This document shows positions 5,959-13,317 of a stretch of 13,954 bases of DNA, piece by piece. The position numbers and the translations under genes were made by a program. Positions within the stretch are counted from its first letter, which is position 1. Each line of letters begins with the position of its first letter. The DNA is from Fen-999 sp964530115 (GTDB lineage: Bacteria > Pseudomonadota > Gammaproteobacteria > Burkholderiales > Rhodocyclaceae): assembly GCA_964530115.1 (NCBI GenBank), contig CAZGYD010000054.1, forward strand, positions 1 through 13,954. The letters run 5' to 3'. The notes beneath the pieces were generated by a model. The model was not told where the DNA came from, made no database searches, and saw only the letters and a program-made list of their open reading frames with translations.

Positions 5959-8208
5959 TCAGATCACCAGAGTCGGCGCGGGTAGGACGGCATCCTCGTC
6001 GTCACGCAAGCCGAGCACCGGGTCGTAAAGCAGGTCATTATGTTGAACGAAACTGCCCGGGGAAACTTCGACCACGTCGCCGGTCGCCGCTAGACGCTCG
6101 GCGATGCGGCGCTTGACCGTCACTGCACAACGTTGCAATTTGCGCATCAGCCAGCGTTCGGGGCCTTCTTTCTCAAGCCGACCGAGCAAACCATCGATAC
6201 CGGGATAGCCTTCGTAGCGGACGAAAACCGTCGCCTGGTCTTCGTCGTCGATCAGGCGGAATTTGTCGGCAGCGGTGCGAAACTGGACTTCGAGTTCCCG
6301 ACCTGGCGCCAGATCTCGGATGATGCCTTTCTTGTCAAGATCGATGCCGTAGTACAGCCGGTCGAAATAGCGCTCGAAAAGTTCCAGTGCGAGCGGGTCA
6401 TCCGGCCAGTTCCTCAGCACGTCGAGGCAGGCATCGGCGGCCAATCGTTGGTGGCCCGGCGGCGGGGCTTCAGGCGGCTGGAAGACGACGACGCGGCCGC
6501 GCTCCTTTTCGCCTTCACGGTTGCAACGGCCGGCTGCCTGGGCAATCGAGTCGAGGCCGGCGAAGGCGCGATAGACGACCGGGAAGCTCACATCGACGCC
6601 GGCTTCGACGAGGCTGGTAGAAACTACGCGCAAAGGCCGATCATCACGGCCGGCACGCTTGTCGGCGAGCCGTTGCCGGATCTCTTCGATCACTCTGGCC
6701 CGGTGAGCACCGCACATCAGTGCCGAGAGATGCAGCGTACCCCGGGGCAAGAGTCGCCAGAGGCGACGGGCATCACTGCGCGTATTGACGATCGCGAGCA
6801 CGCAGTCCTCTTCGGTGATACGAGCCGCGATTTCCTCCCAGATTGAGCGCTTGTCCCACTCGGGCAAGTGGACGGCTACCCGCTTCAGGCGCTGGTACAA
6901 CTCGGGTGGATCGGCAATGATTTCGCGCACGGCATCCAGACCGCGCCGGTTTTTAGCGGCATCGAAATAGGTCCTGCTGGCCAGCGCCGGCTGAGTCGCC
7001 GTACACAGCACGACGCTCACCCCATAGTGTTGCCTCAGGAGATTCAGCACATCGAGGATGGGCTGCAGAAATTCCGGCGGCAGGCACTGGGCCTCGTCAA
7101 GTACGATAATGCTATCGATGAGGTTGTGTAGCTTGCGGCAGCGTGAAACCTTCGTAGAGAACAGAGATTCGAACAATTGCACGTTGGTGGTGACGACAAG
7201 CGGAGCATCCCAGTTTTCGCAGGCGAGACGCATCCTGAGAGTATCCCGCGCTTCCTCGTCGTAATCGGCTTGGCTGTGGTGCTCGACGACGTTCTCCGCA
7301 CCGACGGCGCGGGCGAAGACGTCGGCGGTCTGTTCGACGATGCTGGTATAGGGAATCGCATAGATGATGCGCTTCTTGCCGTAACGGCGCGCGTGTTCAA
7401 GTGCGAAAGCGAGTGACGAGAGCGTCTTGCCGCCCCCGGTGGGTACGGTGAGCGAAAACAGGCCGGGCAGCTCGATTGCTCGCGCACGGCATTGGGCCAG
7501 AACCTCGGCGCGCAATGTATTGACCGCCGTGTTGCCGGCACTGGCTCGCAGGGCAGCCAAATGGCTCTCCAAACGAGCCGATAGTTCATCGAGACTGGCG
7601 AAACCCGCTCGGGCCCCCGCTCGGCCACCGTCCATAAAGGCTTCGGTATCGAGGAAGTCGGCATCGACGAGACAGGAAAACAGCATGCGCAGCCAGAGCG
7701 CAAACCCCTTCGAGCCACCCGGCACCTGCCGCAAATCAGGTGCCGCGCTTGCGCGCAGTACCTCTGCCGGTGCAGCGGCACATGCCTCGTCGTACTCGCG
7801 GCGGGCATCAGTGTTGCCCTTCGACAGCCGAACATCGAGTCCGCCATGCCAGTCGGGGAGGCCACCGTGATGGCCGGCGATCAGATACGCGAGCGCTCGG
7901 CCCGCAGCGCCAAAGCGCTCGACGGCATGCATAGCTCCCGCCGTCGAATGCGTCTTGTCACGGGAAGTGATGCGGGTTTCGATGTGGGCATTTTCATCGA
8001 CCTGATCATGGAGGTACTTTTGAAATCCCGGACGATACTTGCCAAGATCATGCCATAGTCCCGCGAGCCTGGCCAAATTCTGCGCGCCCAAAGGTGCCGC
8101 GAAGCTGGCCGCAAGATGCGACACGCGTTCCAGATGGTCTTCCAGCGCATGCTCCCGAGCGGCCCGCTCATCGGACCGGGCCGGGCGAATATGGGCGACG
8201 TAGCTCAC
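5959..8208 (-). CDS. cas3: Cas3, HD nuclease-helicase (type I-C)
   Basis: The 749-residue protein has an N-terminal HD nuclease domain (about 1-210): His25 or His31, His53-Asp54 in LWHDLGK, His87 in KTHSTAG, and His113-His114 in AGHHGG. The superfamily 2 helicase follows, with Walker A TVPTGGGKT (about 254-262), DEAQ box (about 371-374, LDEAQCLPPEF), TAT (about 403-405), and motifs V/VI in STSLVEAGVDVSFP and SIAQAAGRCNREG. DEAQ rather than DEAH is common in I-C Cas3. It is recruited by the target-bound complex and degrades DNA 3' to 5'. The start is GTG with GGGAGGT 5 bases upstream. It is the first gene of the operon, divergent from mfd. All motifs are intact. Confidence 0.97.
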   Translation of the reverse strand: MSYVAHIRPARSDERAAREHALEDHLERVSHLAASFAAPLGAQNLARLAGLWHDLGKYRPGFQKYLHDQVDENAHIETRITSRDKTHSTAGAMHAVERFGAAGRALAYLIAGHHGGLPDWHGGLDVRLSKGNTDARREYDEACAAAPAEVLRASAAPDLRQVPGGSKGFALWLRMLFSCLVDADFLDTEAFMDGGRAGARAGFASLDELSARLESHLAALRASAGNTAVNTLRAEVLAQCRARAIELPGLFSLTVPTGGGKTLSSLAFALEHARRYGKKRIIYAIPYTSIVEQTADVFARAVGAENVVEHHSQADYDEEARDTLRMRLACENWDAPLVVTTNVQLFESLFSTKVSRCRKLHNLIDSIIVLDEAQCLPPEFLQPILDVLNLLRQHYGVSVVLCTATQPALASRTYFDAAKNRRGLDAVREIIADPPELYQRLKRVAVHLPEWDKRSIWEEIAARITEEDCVLAIVNTRSDARRLWRLLPRGTLHLSALMCGAHRARVIEEIRQRLADKRAGRDDRPLRVVSTSLVEAGVDVSFPVVYRAFAGLDSIAQAAGRCNREGEKERGRVVVFQPPEAPPPGHQRLAADACLDVLRNWPDDPLALELFERYFDRLYYGIDLDKKGIIRDLAPGRELEVQFRTAADKFRLIDDEDQATVFVRYEGYPGIDGLLGRLEKEGPERWLMRKLQRCAVTVKRRIAERLAATGDVVEVSPGSFVQHNDLLYDPVLGLRDDEDAVLPAPTLVI

Positions 8209-8213
8209 GTCTT

Positions 8214-8220
8214 ACCTCCC
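8214..8220 (-). promoter_or_regulatory. Shine-Dalgarno supporting the GTG start of cas3
   Basis: GGGAGGT on the minus strand, 5 bases before the GTG at 8208, is the strongest site nearby and fixes the start of the first cas gene. Confidence 0.75.
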
Positions 8221-8230
8221 GAGTTCCGGA

Positions 8231-8260
8231 ATGCCATTTTGCATGAGCGCAGGATGGCAT
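8231..8260. repeat. Short inverted repeat upstream of cas3, possible operator
   Basis: ATGCCAT (8231-8237) and its exact complement ATGGCAT (8254-8260) are separated by 16 bases. They lie 23 to 52 bases upstream of the cas3 GTG, between the divergent cas and mfd genes. Further overlapping GCATG copies (8241-8245, 8257-8261) make the region look like a regulator site or a 5' leader hairpin. The arms are only 7 bases long, so chance is a real possibility. Confidence 0.3.
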
Positions 8261-8317
8261 GCATCAGGCTCACCAGATGCGCCAGGGGGAAGACCGGCCG
8301 CCACCAAAGCACGGGCC

Positions 8318-8323
8318 TATAAT
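8318..8323 (+). promoter_or_regulatory. Probable -10 box of the mfd promoter
   Basis: TATAAT, in the context CCTATAATTCG, is a perfect sigma70 -10 hexamer 32 bases before the mfd start codon. No good -35 hexamer is seen at the right spacing. The predicted 5' leader would be about 25 bases, without a strong Shine-Dalgarno. The aroG-like gene at the far end has the same arrangement. Confidence 0.6.
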
Positions 8324-8355
8324 TCGTGGCCCGCGGCTGTCCAGCCTTCTAGCCC

Positions 8356-11300
8356 GTGACCTCTCCCCTGCTTCCGCTCCCTGCGCCACTCCCCAAACCC
8401 GGCACCCGCTCCGACCTGCCCGCACTGCCCAGCTCCGCCGATGCGCTGGCGATCGCGATGCTCGCCGGCGAGGGCCGGCCGCTCGCGGTCGTCACCGCGA
8501 GCCCGCTCGACGCGCAGCGGCTCGCGGAGGAGGTCGCCTGGTTCGCACCAAAGCTGCGCGTGCATCTGCTGCCGGACTGGGAAACGCTGCCCTACGACAG
8601 TTTCTCGCCGCATCAGGACCTGGTCTCCGAGCGGCTGGCGACGCTCCACGCGGTGACGCGCGGCGAGTGCGAGGTGCTGATCGTCGCCGCGGCGACCGCG
8701 ATCGCGCGCATGGCGCCGCCGGCGCACCTCGTCGGCCACACCTTCTTCCTCAAGAAGGGCGACCGTCTCGACATCGAGGCGCTGCGCTCACAGCTGACGC
8801 TCGCCGGCTACCAGCACGTGACGCAGGTGGTCGCGCCGGGCGAGTACGGCGTACGCGGTGGCCTGATCGACCTCTTCCCCATGGGCACGGCCCTGCCCTA
8901 CCGCATCGAGCTGTTCGACGATGAAGTGGAATCGATCCGCACCTTCGATGTCGATTCGCAGCGCACGCTCTATCCGGTGCAGGAGATCCGCCTGCTGCCC
9001 GCGCGCGAATTTCCGCTCGGCGAGCCGGGGCGGGCCAAGTTCCGCGCCCGCTTCCGCGAAACCTTCGAGGGCGATGCCTCACGCATCACGCTCTACAGGG
9101 ACGTTTCCGCCGGCATCCTGCCGCCGGGCATCGAATACTATCTGCCGCTGTTCTTCGACGAGACGGCAACGCTGTTCGACTACCTGCCCAAGGACACGCT
9201 CTTCGTCAGCCATCACGACGTCACGGGAGCGATCGCCGCGTTCTGGCAGGACCTGAACGGCCGCTACCGCATGCTGAGCGGCGACCGTTCGCGTCCGGTG
9301 ATGGCGCCGGGCGACCTTTTTCTCACCGACGAGCAGTTCTTCGCCGCGGCAAAGGCGTTTCCGGTCTGCAGAGTGCTCACCGCAAAGGACACCAACAGCG
9401 CAAGGGAAGACCATGAAGGAAACCCTGCGGCCTTTGCGGTGGAACTGCCCATGCTCGCCGTCGACCGCAAGGCCGAGGATCCGCTGGCAGCGTTCCGAAC
9501 CTTCCTCGCCGGTTTCCGCGGCCGCGTGCTGCTGGTCGCCGAATCGCCCGGCCGGCGTGCCACCGTGGCTGAGTTTCTGCACGAGCACGGCCAGGCGTTC
9601 GAGCCTTGCGAGGATTTCGCGGCGTTCGTTTCCGGGCAGCAGCGTGTCGCGCTCGCCGTGGCGCCGCTGTCGGGCGGCTTTCTGCTGCCGGGGGCCGGCC
9701 TCGCCGTCGTCACCGAGAACGAGTTGTTCCCGGCGACCGCGCGCCCGCGCAGCGGCGTGGGCCGGCGCGATGCCCGGCGCAGCAACCTCGAAGGCTGGCT
9801 GCGCGATCTTTCCGAGCTGCGCATCGGCGACCCGGTGGTGCACGAGTCGCACGGCATCGGCCGCTACCGCGGCCTCGTGCACATGGATTATGGCGACGGC
9901 GACACCGAGTTCCTCCACCTCGAATACGCCGAGGGCGCGACGCTCTATGTGCCGGTTTCGCAGCTCCACGTCATCACGCGCTACAGCGGCGCCGATCCGG
10001 AAGCCATCGAGCTGCACCGGCTCGGTTCCGGCCAGTGGGAGAAGGCGAAGAAGAAGGCGGCCGCCCAGGTGCGCGATACGGCCGCCGAGCTGCTGCACCT
10101 CTACGCCCTGCGCGCGGCGCGCCAGGGGCACCGCTTCGATTTCAAGGCGCACGATCTGGAAGCGTTCGCCGCCGGTTTCGGCTTCGAGGAAACACCGGAC
10201 CAAAAGGCGGCGATCGACGCGGTGATCGCGGACATGCGCTCGGGCAAGCCCATGGACCGGCTGGTCTGCGGCGATGTCGGCTTCGGCAAGACCGAGGTGG
10301 CGCTGCGCGCCGCCTTCGTCGCGGTGGCCGACGGCCGGCAGGTCGCCGTGCTCTGCCCGACGACGCTGCTCGCCGAGCAGCATCACCAGACCTTTTCCGA
10401 CCGCTTCGCCGACTGGCCGGTCAAGGTCGCGGAGCTTTCGCGCTTCAGGAGCGCCCGGGAACAGGCCGCGGCGCTCGAGGGGCTGGCGCAGGGCAAGATC
10501 GACATCGTCATCGGCACCCACCGGCTGCTGCAGAAGGATGTCCGCTTCGCCCGGCTGGGCCTCGTCATCATCGACGAGGAGCACCGCTTCGGCGTGCGCC
10601 AGAAGGAGGCGCTCAAGCAGCTGCGCGCCGAGGTCGACGTGCTGACGCTGACGGCGACGCCGATCCCGCGCACGCTCGGTCTTTCGCTCGAAGGGCTGCG
10701 CGACTTCTCGGTGATCGCCACCGCGCCGCAGAAGCGGCTGGCGATCAAGACCTTCGTCAGCCCCTGGTCGAACGGCCTGATCGTCGAGGCCTGCCTGCGT
10801 GAATTCAAGCGTGGCGGCCAGGTCTATTTCCTCCACAACGAGGTCGAAACCATCGAAGCCATGCGCGAGCGGCTGGCGAAGCTCCTGCCCGAGGCGAGGA
10901 TCGTCGTCGGCCACGGCCAGCTGCCCGAGCGCGAGCTCGAGCGCGTGATGCGCGAGTTCACCCAGCAGAAGCACAACCTGCTCCTGTGCTCGACCATCAT
11001 CGAGACCGGCATCGACAACCCGCACGCCAACACCATCATCATCAACCGCGCCGACAAATTCGGGCTGGCCCAGCTGCACCAGCTGCGCGGCCGCGTGGGC
11101 CGTTCGCACCATCAGGCCTACGCCTACCTGCTGACCCACGACGAGGCGAAGCCGACGCCGCAGGCCCAGCGGCGGCTCGACGCCATCCGGGCGATGGAGG
11201 AGCTCGGCTCGGGCTTCTTCCTCGCCATGCACGACCTGGAGATCCGCGGTGCCGGCGAAGTGCTCGGCGAGGAGCAAAGCGGCGAGATCACCGAAGTCGG

Positions 11301-11829
11301 CTTCGCCATGTACGCGAACATGCTCAACGCGGCGGTCAAGGCGCTCAAGGCCGGTGAGAAGATCCCCGACCTCACCGCGCCGCTCTCGGTCACCTCGGAG
11401 ATCAACCTGCGCCTGCCGGCCCTGCTGCCCGACGACTACTGCCCGGACGTGCACGAGCGGCTGACGCTCTACAAGCGGCTGGCCAACTGCGAGACGGAAG
11501 ACGAGCTGCGCGCGATGCAGGAGGAACTCATCGACCGCTTCGGCGAACTACCGGCACAGGCGCAGGCGCTCATCGAGACCCACCGGCTGCGCATCGCCGG
11601 CAAGGCCATCGGCGTCGCCAAGCTCGACGCGGGCGCCTCGTCGATCCAGATCCAGTTCGTGCCCGCCCCGCCGGTCGATCCCGCGGATATCATTCGCCTC
11701 GTCCAGTCGGATCGCGCGTTCAGGCTCGCGGGCCCCGACAAGCTGGCCTGGCACCGGCCCACGGCCGGGCTGAGGGAGCGCGTGGCCGCGGTCCGGGAGC
11801 TCTTCCACCGTCTGAGGCCGAAGACATGA
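8356..11829 (+). CDS. mfd: Mfd, transcription-repair coupling factor
   Basis: The 1157-residue protein matches full Mfd length. The UvrB-like N-terminal part (about 1-350) includes LLPDWETLPYDSFSPHQD and GEYGVRGGLIDLFPMG. The RNA polymerase-interacting domain starts near 488 (RIGDPVVHESHGIGRYRG). The RecG-like translocase has Walker A CGDVGFGKTE (Lys645), DEEH (740-743), TATPIPRTL (from 766), TIIETGIDNPHANT and QLRGRVGRS (from 909). The TRCF C-terminal domain follows (NLRLPALLPDDYC). Mfd removes RNA polymerase stalled at DNA damage and recruits UvrA. The start is GTG with no clear Shine-Dalgarno, and the next in-frame Met is too far in. It shares an ATGA with the next gene. GC is visibly higher than in the cas genes. 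Confidence 0.97.
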   Translation: MTSPLLPLPAPLPKPGTRSDLPALPSSADALAIAMLAGEGRPLAVVTASPLDAQRLAEEVAWFAPKLRVHLLPDWETLPYDSFSPHQDLVSERLATLHAVTRGECEVLIVAAATAIARMAPPAHLVGHTFFLKKGDRLDIEALRSQLTLAGYQHVTQVVAPGEYGVRGGLIDLFPMGTALPYRIELFDDEVESIRTFDVDSQRTLYPVQEIRLLPAREFPLGEPGRAKFRARFRETFEGDASRITLYRDVSAGILPPGIEYYLPLFFDETATLFDYLPKDTLFVSHHDVTGAIAAFWQDLNGRYRMLSGDRSRPVMAPGDLFLTDEQFFAAAKAFPVCRVLTAKDTNSAREDHEGNPAAFAVELPMLAVDRKAEDPLAAFRTFLAGFRGRVLLVAESPGRRATVAEFLHEHGQAFEPCEDFAAFVSGQQRVALAVAPLSGGFLLPGAGLAVVTENELFPATARPRSGVGRRDARRSNLEGWLRDLSELRIGDPVVHESHGIGRYRGLVHMDYGDGDTEFLHLEYAEGATLYVPVSQLHVITRYSGADPEAIELHRLGSGQWEKAKKKAAAQVRDTAAELLHLYALRAARQGHRFDFKAHDLEAFAAGFGFEETPDQKAAIDAVIADMRSGKPMDRLVCGDVGFGKTEVALRAAFVAVADGRQVAVLCPTTLLAEQHHQTFSDRFADWPVKVAELSRFRSAREQAAALEGLAQGKIDIVIGTHRLLQKDVRFARLGLVIIDEEHRFGVRQKEALKQLRAEVDVLTLTATPIPRTLGLSLEGLRDFSVIATAPQKRLAIKTFVSPWSNGLIVEACLREFKRGGQVYFLHNEVETIEAMRERLAKLLPEARIVVGHGQLPERELERVMREFTQQKHNLLLCSTIIETGIDNPHANTIIINRADKFGLAQLHQLRGRVGRSHHQAYAYLLTHDEAKPTPQAQRRLDAIRAMEELGSGFFLAMHDLEIRGAGEVLGEEQSGEITEVGFAMYANMLNAAVKALKAGEKIPDLTAPLSVTSEINLRLPALLPDDYCPDVHERLTLYKRLANCETEDELRAMQEELIDRFGELPAQAQALIETHRLRIAGKAIGVAKLDAGASSIQIQFVPAPPVDPADIIRLVQSDRAFRLAGPDKLAWHRPTAGLRERVAAVRELFHRLRPKT

Positions 11830-12014
11830 AACCCATCGCGCCCCTTGCCTTTCTCGCGGTCCTGGCCGGCTGCGCCGGCACCGACTGGAACCGCAACGTC
11901 TACGAAGGGATCCGGCAGCAGCAGACGCTGCCCGACGCGAGCGGCGACGTCAAGCCGAAGGTGCCGATGCCCGACTACGAACGCTATCGGCGCGAACGCG
12001 AGTCCCCCCGCTGA
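11826..12014 (+). CDS. Small predicted lipoprotein overlapping the end of mfd
   Basis: A 62-residue protein begins MKPIAPLAFLAVLAGC, a short signal peptide with lipobox LAGC and the lipidated Cys at 16. Residue +2 is Ala, which by the E. coli rule favours the outer membrane. The mature part (about 47 residues) is polar, with WNRNVYEGIRQQQ and an Arg-rich tail (YERYRRERESPR), and no recognised domain. The start overlaps the mfd stop in an ATGA, so it is probably co-translated with mfd. Small lipoproteins of this type occur in betaproteobacteria, but the function is unknown. The tight coupling and clear signal peptide make a real gene likely. Confidence 0.75.
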   Translation: MKPIAPLAFLAVLAGCAGTDWNRNVYEGIRQQQTLPDASGDVKPKVPMPDYERYRRERESPR

Positions 12015-12112
12015 GCGCCCTGGAGTCGTTGAATGGCGACGCCCGCCCGTTCCGGCGCCCATCCGTTAGAGTCTCGTGCCCCTCGTCGGCCGAAGGATAG
12101 GCAGGCGCGGGA

Positions 12113-12748
12113 GTGACCCGAGAACCGACTCCCCGACCCATGCCGGAATTCCTGCGTTCTGCCCGACGAATGCCGTGGCTCTTGCCGGCGCTGATCCTGG
12201 CCGGCTGCGGTGGCAGCGGCGGCGGCACCAATGCGTCGGCCGGTGCGGATACGCCGACCGAGATTTCCGCATCGCCTCCGGCCGAGCCGGAGCCCGCCGC
12301 CCCGCTGGCGTATGAAACCTGCGGCATCGCCGGGTTTGCCGGCAACATGCTCGCCGCCGTGAACGAGGCGCGGCAGACGGCGCGGCTGTGCGGCAACATC
12401 TTCTACGCCGCCGCGGCGCCGCTCTCCTGGGACGACAGGCTCGCCCAGGCGGCGGCCGGGCATTCGCGCGACATGGCCGACAACGATTTCTTCTCGCACA
12501 CCGGCTCGGACGGCAGCACGCTCTTCACCCGTATCGAGGCGGCCGGCTACCCGCCCATGGCCTGGGCGGAGAACATCGCCGCCGGTTACGGTGACGTCGC
12601 TTCGGTGATGGCCGCCTGGCTGAAGAGCCCCGGGCATTGCGCCAACATCATGAACCCGGCGTATTCGGATTTCGGCGCCGCATGCGCGATGAACGGCGCC
12701 TCGACCTACAAGCGCTACTGGACGCAGGACTTCGCCGCGCCGCGGTAG
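12113..12748 (+). CDS. CAP/SCP-domain lipoprotein (cysteine-rich secretory protein family)
   Basis: The protein (up to 211 residues) has a signal peptide ending in lipobox ILAGC (Cys32 from the GTG start), then a Gly/Ala/Pro-rich linker to about residue 65. The rest is a CAP/SCP domain: helix MLAAVNEARQ, LSWDDRLAQAAAGHSRDM, FFSHTGSDGSTLFTRI, WAENIAAGYG, SPGHCANIMNP and YWTQDFA. The two His and the Glu of the usual CAP cavity are present, and several Cys could form disulphides. The bacterial role is poorly known; cell-envelope or extracellular function is inferred. Starts at GTG 12113, ATG 12140 and ATG 12170 are all possible, and none has a strong Shine-Dalgarno. The 98 bases before it hold no clear promoter or terminator. 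Confidence 0.9.
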   Translation: MTREPTPRPMPEFLRSARRMPWLLPALILAGCGGSGGGTNASAGADTPTEISASPPAEPEPAAPLAYETCGIAGFAGNMLAAVNEARQTARLCGNIFYAAAAPLSWDDRLAQAAAGHSRDMADNDFFSHTGSDGSTLFTRIEAAGYPPMAWAENIAAGYGDVASVMAAWLKSPGHCANIMNPAYSDFGAACAMNGASTYKRYWTQDFAAPR

Positions 12749-12770
12749 CCCCGGCGCCGCGGGCCCGCCG

Positions 12771-12995
12771 TCAATGCGAACGACCGGAAGGCGAACGGAG
12801 CGGGCGCACCGGCACCCGGTCGCCGCTGGCGAGCGGGTCGTCGAAATGCTGCTGCCGGATGGCGGCGAAATCCCGGCCGGGCGCCGCCATCGGGTCGAGA
12901 CAGGTCAGGCCGGCAAAGCCGGGCGCGCCGAAGGCGGGCGCCCTCACCGCCGCTTGCGCATGACTCCGCTTCTTCTGCCATTGTTCCCTGTTCAT
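12771..12995 (-). CDS. Possible small hypothetical protein
   Basis: A 74-residue frame begins MNREQWQKKRSHAQ and is basic, with Pro, Arg and Ala in the second half (FAAIRQQHFDDPLASGD). It has no recognised domain, signal peptide or membrane segment. In favour: an ATG with GGAG 8 bases upstream, and third codon positions that are strongly G/C, as in its neighbours. Against: it is short, in a GC-rich region where open frames arise by chance. It is convergent with the CAP-domain gene, 22 bases apart. Function unknown. Confidence 0.45.
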   Translation of the reverse strand: MNREQWQKKRSHAQAAVRAPAFGAPGFAGLTCLDPMAAPGRDFAAIRQQHFDDPLASGDRVPVRPLRSPSGRSH

Positions 12996-13016
12996 GTCTT
13001 CTTCTCCGTCGCGTGA

Positions 13017-13071
13017 TCGCGGAATGCGTTCGTCATTTACGGCGCGGGTCGAGGTTTCTTTAATTCCGCGA
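13017..13071. repeat. Perfect 9-bp inverted repeat with a 37-base spacer
   Basis: TCGCGGAAT (13017-13025) and ATTCCGCGA (13063-13071) are exact complements. The repeat lies 22 to 76 bases upstream of the possible minus-strand gene. The spacer is long for an intrinsic terminator and no T-run follows, so a regulator site or chance are the remaining options. Confidence 0.35.
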
Positions 13072-13282
13072 CGAACCCATGGCTGTCTTCACCATACGCT
13101 TGGACAATGCCGGTGCGCAGGCCGTCTCGCCGTCACGACACCTGTGTCATCCAGAAGCCCCCGATCGCGAAACTCAGCCGTCGTAACACGCCGACTCCGC
13201 TTCCTCGTTGGCGGTGACGCTACCCGCTCACTGTTGCAGGACGATGTCGCCGGTGTTGCCGCGCCGGGATGGCCGCGGGCCC

Positions 13283-13288
13283 TATAAT
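13283..13288 (+). promoter_or_regulatory. Probable -10 box of the DAHP synthase promoter
   Basis: TATAAT in the context CCCTATAATCC lies 30 bases before the start codon. The only -35-like hexamer, TTGCCG (13256-13261), is 21 bases upstream, which is too far for a standard promoter. The predicted leader is about 23 bases. Confidence 0.6.
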
Positions 13289-13317
13289 CCACGGTTCCGA
13301 TTCCAGCCCGCGCTTCC

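Larger units (their letters stand above)
12996..13317. other. Intergenic stretch with no convincing gene
   Basis: These 322 bases lie between the possible small minus-strand gene and the DAHP synthase gene. I see no supported coding frame; a 34-codon frame from ATG 13079 has no known feature and no ribosome binding site. The stretch holds a 9-bp inverted repeat (13017-13071) and, at its end, the TATAAT box for the downstream gene. Confidence 0.5.

Noticed and set aside
9079..11454. A 791-codon open frame on the minus strand across mfd
   Set aside because: It is antisense to a complete Mfd with all its motifs. Long antisense frames are expected in GC-rich genes, and the translation has no recognisable domain.
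12749..12770. A terminator between the CAP lipoprotein gene and the convergent small frame
   Set aside because: The sequence is GC-rich, but I could not build a clear hairpin followed by a T-run.
13079..13183. A 34-codon plus-strand frame starting MAVFTIRLDNAG
   Set aside because: It has no ribosome binding site, no known feature and is too short to support.
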